A stretch of 30,299 nt of DNA from Chrysochromulina tobinii. Taxonomy: Eukaryota > Haptophyta > Prymnesiales > Chrysochromulinaceae. Positions within the stretch are counted from its first letter, which is position 1, and each line of letters opens with the position of its first letter. The stretch is from NCBI GenBank assembly GCA_001275005.1, contig JWZX01003110.1, positions 1 to 30,299 on the forward strand, given 5' to 3'. The notes beneath the pieces are model-generated. The model did not search any database. It saw nothing but the letters and a program-made list of their open reading frames with translations, and was not told where the DNA came from. Shown here piece by piece: positions 17,677 through 23,962 of this stretch. The translations under genes were made by a program, and so were the position numbers.

Positions 17677-19966
17677 ATGGAACTGATCTCGATGCCCCAC
17701 ATGCGAGGCCAACACTTGCGAGAGCAACAGCGAGAGCAACAGGTGCGACTCCATGCGAAGGCGGCCGAGGAAGAGGCGGCGGCCGAGCGGGCGGCGGCCG
17801 AGAAGGGGAAGGCGATGAAGAGGGCACTCGCTAATTGGCTGAAGCGGGCCGAGGCGACGAAGAGGGCACTCGCTAATAGGCTGAAGTGGCTGAAGAAGAG
17901 GGCACTCGCTAATAGGCTGAAGTGGCTGAAGTTATATGCGCATTTGTGGTCGAGCTACGAGTATTCGATACGACGTCCTGCACGTCTCGAGGAGCTCGGC
18001 ACATTTCGGGATCAGAGCAATGAGATCCTGCGAGTCAGTTGGTCGGCGCCCCCCCCACTCATCTGTCGGTGCCCCTCTGCGCTCATCCGCCACGTACGAA
18101 GACACCAGCGAATCGCCCTGATTTGGCGAGGGCTGGCAAACGCGGCGCTCAATGCAGAGGTGGGGGAGCTCTCATGGCAGCCCGACGAACCGCGAAGGAA
18201 ACCGCTTCTTGACCGTATGTTGTCCACACCTCTCCGTATGCTCGCCAGAGCCCCGGCGAATCCTTCGCGCCCACTCACATGCCGCGAACACACAATGCTC
18301 ACCCGAGTGCGCCTCGCGGCTCTCGCCGCTCGTCCGGGAGCTTTCCCGCAGCAGCAAAGCCAATCGCCATTGAGCTTCGATTCGCGCCGCATGGTTGTGC
18401 CACCGAGTGACCGCTCATATCACCGGCCCTACGGGAGCCCACCAGTCTTGGGAGCTGAGTCGGCAGCATCACCGACCACGCCAGTGGCTGTGGAGCCTTC
18501 GGCGGAGGCAGCGTCAGCGGCAGAGGCGGCCGAGGTGGTGCTCCCCCTGACCTTTGGTGACATCTTCGTGCAGAGCCCTGCTGTGCGCTTGTGCCTGCTG
18601 CACAACTGCGAAGTTGAATCGCTCGCCGTCATGCGGCAGCTCTGCTCCACGTTCATGCGAGATGTGCCAAGGGTCATCAACAGCAAGGACTGGCAGCTGA
18701 AACATCGTTGCGTCATTCTGTACAAGGAGTCCAGCAGAAAGCAGCGCACGACATTCTACCGACGCTATCCGCAGGAGGCCGGCTGGCTCGCCATCATCAC
18801 GGGCAGCGACATGGCACGGCCGGACCTTCTGATGCAGCAGCTTGCCAGCGGTATGGCTTCGAGTCGCGTGTTCAGTTTTATCTGGACTAACTTCGAAGAC
18901 AGTCCTGACTCGAGCCGCCTCGACAGTAGCTATGGGAAGGCAAAGAAGTGCCACCCGCGTCCACACGCGCCGCCGCGGGATATCGCGGGCGGCTTCGACG
19001 CGGATGGCGGCGGCTCGGGCGGCGGCGGCGGTGGAAGTGTCGCCGAGGGGCGTGATGAACGTCACATCGAGCGCGTAAAGGCCCACGCCATGCCCGATTA
19101 TTGGGAGAAGCGCATTGCGACCACGTCGCCGGATGGCTTCGCCGCGATTCTCCTGGATCCCACTGGTCGCGACCGTAGGACGTGGGCCGCACTCCAGCAG
19201 CTGCTGCAGACCGACCCAGAGAAGCTGAAACTGAGGAGGGGCACCACGCACGACCGGCTGGAGCTCACGTGCGCGTGGCGCCTCGAGAACCCGGCGCTGT
19301 GGGAAAAGTACATGAGCGGCGTGCAGGGTGTGATGAACGACATGAAGCGTATCCGGCAGGGGCGAGTGGCATCCGCGGGCGGCGCGCCGCCTCTTACATG
19401 CGGCGTAGCGGACACCCTACCCGGCGACCTGCGCGTGGATGTCAATGAGGCCTTCCTGATGCACGGCACGAACGCCGGCGTGCTCTTCAACATCCTCTCC
19501 ACGGGCTTGAACGAGCGCTTCGCAAGCACGAAAGCCGCATACGGCGAAGGCTCCTACCTGGCCGAGGACGCGGGCAAGAATGACCAGTACACCAGGGTGG
19601 ATCTGCAGTACGATGGGGACTCGGAGCTGCACCAGCGGCTGTACGCGCACGGGTGGCACCCGGGCAAGGTCTTCTACATCCTCGTGTGCCGTGTGGCGCT
19701 CGGCCATCACGTGCGTACACATCAGATGGGTGCACAATCCACGAGCACCGATACGGGTCGACGCGTGTTCCCGATCTCGTTCCGCGAGCTCGACACGGTG
19801 GCCGGCGTTTCTCCGCCCGTGCCACCACCACTCGCTGCTTGCACCCGACCCGACCCCATCACAGGTGCGCTACCGCGAGTTCATCGTCTTCCACTCTGAG
19901 TACATCTACCCCGAGTACCTGCTGGCCTACCAGCGGTACGAGGGCGGCCGTGGGCCGATGGCGTGA
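17677..19966 (+). CDS. PARP-family ADP-ribosyltransferase with a +1 frame break
   Basis: Frame 1 runs from ATG 17677 to a stop at 19897-19899. The catalytic domain starts near residue 529 (CAWRLENPALWEKY). His596 lies in MHGTN and Tyr627 in GEGSYLAED, the first two members of the H-Y-E triad. The end of the domain is in another frame: HHHSLLA, then YREFIVFHSEYIYPEYLLAY with the expected catalytic Glu at 19877-19879, stopping at 19966. The switch lies at or just before CCACCACCAC (19822-19831), so one extra base there (real or error) would explain it. The N-terminus has three KRALANRLKWLK-like repeats and a basic, low-complexity region; some of it may be non-coding. Residues ~346-400 match a PDZ segment of the GDAP2-like gene but have lost the binding loop. 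The protein should use NAD to ADP-ribosylate targets if the frame is intact in vivo. Confidence 0.8.
17815..17931 (+). repeat. 33-39-bp tandem repeat, KRALANRLKWLK type
   Basis: AAGAGGGCACTCGCTAATAG and following bases recur three times (the first copy diverged) in the N-terminal part of the PARP frame, giving amphipathic basic helices. Confidence 0.7.
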
Positions 19967-20441
19967 GTGTGCCGAGTGAGTGTGGGCGCGCTTGAGTGGG
20001 CTAAGAGTGGGCAGTGTCTGGAACGGAGCATGACCGCGCGCCAGTATGTGAGAGTTCTTCGAACCCGCGGCCCGATCGCATGAGTCTTGGCAAGCGTGTG
20101 TGCGGGATCCCGACCTGGTGCGGAGTGTGCGGAGTGTGCGACTGAGGCGGTATGAGACTGAGGCGAGGCGCCGAGACTCAGACTGAGGCGGCGGCGCCGT
20201 TCTCAGTCGTGTAAAGGTGCGCCCGGCGCGAGATTTTGACCTTGGGCGTTGGGGGAGAGTTTCAACACTCAGGTAATTTCTAACTCCTTACCGCTACATG
20301 GTGTTTCAACATAGTGGGGCGCGAGATTTTGACCTTGGGGGAGGGTTTCAGCACTCACAGGTACTTACTCTATAGTGTTTCAACATAGTGACTGAGCCTG
20401 AGACCCTTCTTCCGTGTCGCTTCGTGTATTCGAACTTGAAC
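19967..20441. other. Convergent intergenic region with tandem repeats
   Basis: 475 bp between the PARP and FkbM stop codons. 19975-20210 is rich in GAGTGTGCG and ACTGAGGCG words. 20225-20390 is a 93-bp imperfect tandem duplication (next entry). No coding potential seen. Confidence 0.5.
20225..20390. repeat. 93-bp imperfect tandem duplication
   Basis: GGCGCGAGATTTTGACCTTG begins at 20225 and 20318, and each copy ends with GTGTTTCAACATAGTG. The middle differs by small indels. It lies in the 3' flank of the PARP gene. Confidence 0.75.
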
Positions 20442-23400
20442 TCAGGGGGGCTTGCCAAGGTTGATCGCTGCTAGCCCGCCCCTGGGACTGAAGCCCGCGT
20501 ACTCGAGATCGAGGACGTGATGGCGGCTGACGCGATGGGTGTCGAAGAGGCCCAAGCGCGACTCGTTCACGAAGAGAAGGCTCTGCCCCCATCCTGAAAG
20601 CGATGGCAACCAGGGGCAATCAGAGGCCATCAGAGGCCATCAGAGGCTATCATGGGGGGATACAGAGGGAATTAGAGGCAATTAGAGGCACCTAGGAGCG
20701 CCGAGTAGTTCGCCTTCGGCACATGGTCACGCAGCCGTTCGAGCTGTCGGATGGCGCGAACGAAGCGCACGCGTTCAAACGCCGGGTGCTGCGGACTCAT
20801 GCGGCCGTTGACGTTCACGCCTCGCCAGTCGTAGAGCTCACGGTTCACATGCATGTTGAGCCGGTAGACGGAGTACCTGATAAGGGGCATCAGATGACAC
20901 CATCAGGTGCCATCAGGTGCCATCGACTGTAATCAAGAGCCATCAAGAGCCCTCAAAAGCGGTCGGGAGTACCCCAGCTTGTGATGCAGACGCTATCAGG
21001 TGCCAACATCATCAATTGCAATCAAGAGCCATCGAAAGCAGTCGGGAGTACCCCAGTTCGTGCTGCAGCGCGTAGATGTCGTCGACGGAGCCGGCGCGGG
21101 GATTGGCCACCAGTCGATTGGAGCGCGAGACGCACCTTGATCAGGGTGGCAATTAGGGAGGCAATTAGGGGGGCAATTAGGGTGGCAATTAGGTTGGCAA
21201 TTAGGCGCCATCCGATGCAATCAAGAGCCTTCAGATGCATGCGCCACCGGTCGATTCGAGCGCGTGCCACACAGATGCTTGCGCGCGTTCTCAGGACGGT
21301 TGCATGCAGCGATACGCGTCCGACCATCACCGAGCTCGACCATGATCGCATCGAGCTCGACGCGAGATTGACGAATCATCTGGAGGGCCTCGGCAAGGAG
21401 AGCGCCGTCGTGAGAGTCTATGTCGATCTTAAGCAGCGTCACGTGTTGACCATCCAGAAGCCTGCCCAACCCCCCAAGGAAATTAGGGAGGCAATTAGGG
21501 TGGCAATTAGGGTGGCAATTAGGGAGGCAATTAGGGAGGCAATTAGGGAGGCATTTAGATCTAGAAGCCTGCCCAACTCCCAAGGCGTCGGCGCCCACCA
21601 CGGGCTGTCAGAGGCACACAGAGGTACATAAAGGCACTCAGAGGCCATCTCAGAGGCACTCAGAGTCCATCTAAAGAGGCTATCTCAAGAGACCATCTCA
21701 GAGGCGAGAGGCGGATCTCACACCTGCCCAACCCTAGCGTCGGCGCTCGCCACGAGCCTGCGGCACGATCGTCCGCTGTGCCTATCGAGCACGGCTTGTA
21801 CACGCCGTATGGCCCGCCTTTAAATGCAAGGGTGCCTCCCTCCACCGCGTGGACGTCCCTCACGACAGCAGCGTGGGTCACCTGCCATCTCATCCGAAAG
21901 GAAAGGAGCGAATGAGGAGCGAATCTGATGACATCTCAACGGCAATCAGCGCGTCCCTCACGACAGCAGCATGGGTCTAGCGTGGGTCTAGCGTGGGTCA
22001 CCTTGAGCCGTGCGCCAAAGCTCGGACCGTTGAGAGAAGCGGTCGCTTGGATGGCATCCACGAAGAAGGGCGTGGGCTCATAGCAGCGGACGTTTGCGCC
22101 GAGCGCCGCGGCCTGTGCGGCGCACGTGGACGAGGCCATCAGTATGCAATCGAACCCAATCACGAGGTCATCAGGCTCTCAGACGCAATCTCGAGCCATC
22201 TCGCATCTTTGCATCTGACGCAAAGCAGCACCTGTGCAGCAAAGTAGCCGAGATTACAGCCAATGTCAATGTAGAGGCACGGCGACGTACTATTCGGCTC
22301 GTGTGCGCTGCGCTCGCAGCCCAAGAGCAGCGACGTGAGCACCTCGGCAGATTCAGCCTCCGGCTCGGAGCACCCCGCCCTGCCTCCCTCCGCACTGTCG
22401 CTCGCTAGTTGCTCGCACTGGGCCGAAGATGTCAATCGCGGGCATGCGAGTGTGAAAGGAGGGGCTGGCCACGGAGGGCCGATCCGAACTGTCGGCCAGA
22501 CAGATGACACAGCCGCAGCAGCCGCAGCAGCCGCAGCAGGAGCAACGGGAGCAGAAGATGATGATGATGATTCCCCAGCGACGGCAAGGCGACGTGAAGA
22601 GAACTGTGAAGAGGCTGGTGCGGGTGCCGCTGCGGCGGCAGCGGCGGCAGCCTCAGCTCGTGGAGCGGCGGCAGCCTCGCCCTGCACGAGGCGGGTTGCG
22701 AGCCGGTAGCAATCGTCGAGTCGAACGCGTGAGCAGTCTACTTCCCCGCTCGCGCGCACCACGATCGCGGGGAAGGAGGCGACGCAGCCAGGCACGACGA
22801 TCGCGTTGCCATGCGTCGCGAGGTCATGGGGTGTACCGAGCGGCGGCTCTGCAGCCATCCCCTTCTCCATCCCCTTCTCCATCTCCGCATGCATCCCACT
22901 GCCACCGCCAAGCCCTTGACCAACCTCAGCATGCAAGTGCTCGTCAGGGCGCTCGCGATGGAAGGAGCACTCGGGCAAGGGGCGATCGTGGTATAGCTCC
23001 CGTCGAAGCAGGAAGAGCTCCGCACCCTGGCTGCGCGCGACCTGGAAGGAGCCACGCATGCAAAGGCGGTCTACCACCCCGTACGCGCGTGCAAAGATGT
23101 AACGAGCCCAGGCGATCGGCATCACGAAGAACCAGTCGCCCGCAACCATTGTCTCGTTGTGCCGACGGTAGACGGCCGCCGGGCTGGCGGGATCCGCCTT
23201 GCGAATAAAGATGGGCACATGGGCGGCGGAGAGGGCCGCGATGATCAACGAGGGGGCACCGGGCGGCCGGCTGGTGCGCGCGCGCAGGTAGAGGATATCA
23301 GGACGCGTGCGTAGAACGTGCGTGAGCTGGAGCGTGCTGCTGCCGATGGGCTGGCGCTGCTGTCGCTTCTGGTCCATCCATTCGACGCACTTCCACAGCT

Positions 23401-23800
23401 CGAGATACTGCAGAAAGCCCGACCTTCCAGGCCCCTTGTTTCCGTAGCGGTCGGGACCTGCGTGCCCCGGCGCGCAGCATCTCTCACGCCGATGGTGGTC
23501 GCAGGAGGACTCGTTGTGCAGCGTGATCTGCAGTGCTTGCAAGTGAGGATGGAGCGGCCGCAGCTCCGCACGCAGCGTGGCCTCGTCGTCATTCCAGTGT
23601 GCCGCGCGCGTCAGGGTGCAGAGCGTTTGGTTTTGTGTGAGCGCGATGCCATCACACGAGCTCACACGCGCGATGCTCATGTAAAGCGCCGCGACCCGCA
23701 CCTCCTGGAGGAGATCAACGAGCGCGCTGCGCATGGGTGCGAGGTGGAATGAGCGTGCCTCGCCGGTAACGCACGCGCCAACGGAGAATGGTAGTGACAT
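20442..23800 (-). CDS. Glycosyltransferase-like region fused to FkbM-type methyltransferase, seven exons
   Basis: Exons: 23800-22232, 22112-22002, 21881-21724, 21461-21273, 21135-21052, 20876-20692, 20593-20442. All introns are GT-AG, the phases fit, and the product is 815 aa. The N-terminal ~330 residues begin SLPFSVGACVTGEARSF and contain THVLRTRPDILYL and NETMVAGDWFFVMP, resembling uncharacterised algal/plant glycosyltransferase-like proteins. Poly-Ala/Ser linkers fill ~385-435. The methyltransferase follows: YIDIGCNLGYFAAQ (residues ~510-523, SAM motif I), CYEPTPFFVDAIQATASLNG (motif II and the family NG) and LLKIDIDSHDGALL (~622-634), the FkbM signature. FkbM enzymes O-methylate sugars and other small molecules, so a glycan-modifying bifunctional enzyme is likely. 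No signal anchor is seen, so an upstream exon may be missing. It is divergent from the HPAT-like gene 162 bp away. Confidence 0.83.
20594..20691 (-). other. FkbM gene intron 6, 98 nt
   Basis: Donor CTAG|GTGCCT, acceptor TTTCAG|GATGG, phase 1. It is composed of CTCTAATTGCC and CTCTGATGGC units. A mutated 115-nt copy exists in the pseudogene at 17181-17295. Confidence 0.85.
20877..21051 (-). other. FkbM gene intron 5, duplicated junction
   Basis: Donor GG|GTACTCCC and acceptor AG|GTACTCCG share GGTACTCC minus its first contextual base. A second copy of the exon 5 end (CTGGGGTACTCCCGACC) lies inside near 20963-20980. TGATGGCACC-type units precede the acceptor TTATCAG. Phase 2. Confidence 0.82.
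21136..21272 (-). other. FkbM gene intron 4, starts with a copy of exon 5
   Basis: The first ~32 nt (GTGTGGCACGCGCTCGAATC and onward) align with the start of exon 5 (GTGCGTCTCGCGCTCCAATC and onward). Five CTAATTGCC units follow (21141-21210), then CTGATCAAG as acceptor. Phase 2; removal gives KHLCVSRSNRLVANP. Confidence 0.82.
21462..21723 (-). other. FkbM gene intron 3, contains a fossil of the joined exons and a CTAATTGCC array
   Basis: Donor GGGTTGGGCAG|GTGTGAG and acceptor GGGTTGGGCAG|GCTTCTGG share 12 bp across the junction. Inside (minus sense, 21603-21559) lies GCGCCGACGC, GTTGGGCAG and GCTTCTAGAT in one run, i.e. the exon 3 end continuing directly into the exon 4 start. Six CTAATTGCC/T-type units follow at 21480-21550, and CTCTGAG-type units come before. 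Confidence 0.88.
21882..22001 (-). other. FkbM gene intron 2, starts with a copy of exon 3
   Basis: Both ends read AGGTGACCCACGCT (14 bp) across the splice sites. Further inside, GCTGCTGTCGTGAGGGACG repeats the next bases of exon 3, after extra CTAGACCCA units. Phase 0; removal joins RLK to VTHAAVVRD. Confidence 0.88.
22113..22231 (-). other. FkbM gene intron 1, 119 nt
   Basis: Donor CAG|GTGCTG, acceptor CACAG|GCC, phase 0. The flanks share GCACAG|G. Removal joins GYFAAQ to AAALGANV within the SAM-binding fold. Confidence 0.85.
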
Positions 23801-23962
23801 GGTGACCGAACGTGTGGGGCTAAAGCGGAGAAACTACTATCCTATTCATGTGCACATGCATGCATTCAGACAACGTGTCCGAGGTGTGATGTGATCACTG
23901 AAAAAACGGCCCCGGCGTTCCCATCGGTGTGAACGTTCCCGAAAAACACCGCCCTCGCCGCG
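23801..23962. promoter_or_regulatory. 162-bp shared divergent promoter region
   Basis: It separates the ATGs of the FkbM (minus) and HPAT-like (plus) genes. It is less GC-rich than the flanks, with a repeated GTGCACATGCATGCAT-like stretch near 23850-23868. Co-regulation of two glycan-active genes is plausible but inferred. Confidence 0.45.

Noticed and set aside
19898-20442. tRNA or other small RNA gene in the PARP 3' flank
   Set aside because: Repeated GTGCGGAGTG and ACTGAGGCG words only; no cloverleaf or known RNA motif seen.
20981-21631. + frame with REAIRVAIR repeats
   Set aside because: It translates the antisense of the intron arrays (CTAATTGCC units) and exon 4; the repeats are intronic, not protein.
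22504-23208. + frame opposite FkbM exon 1
   Set aside because: Arg/Gln-rich antisense reading of the poly-Ala linker and transferase region.
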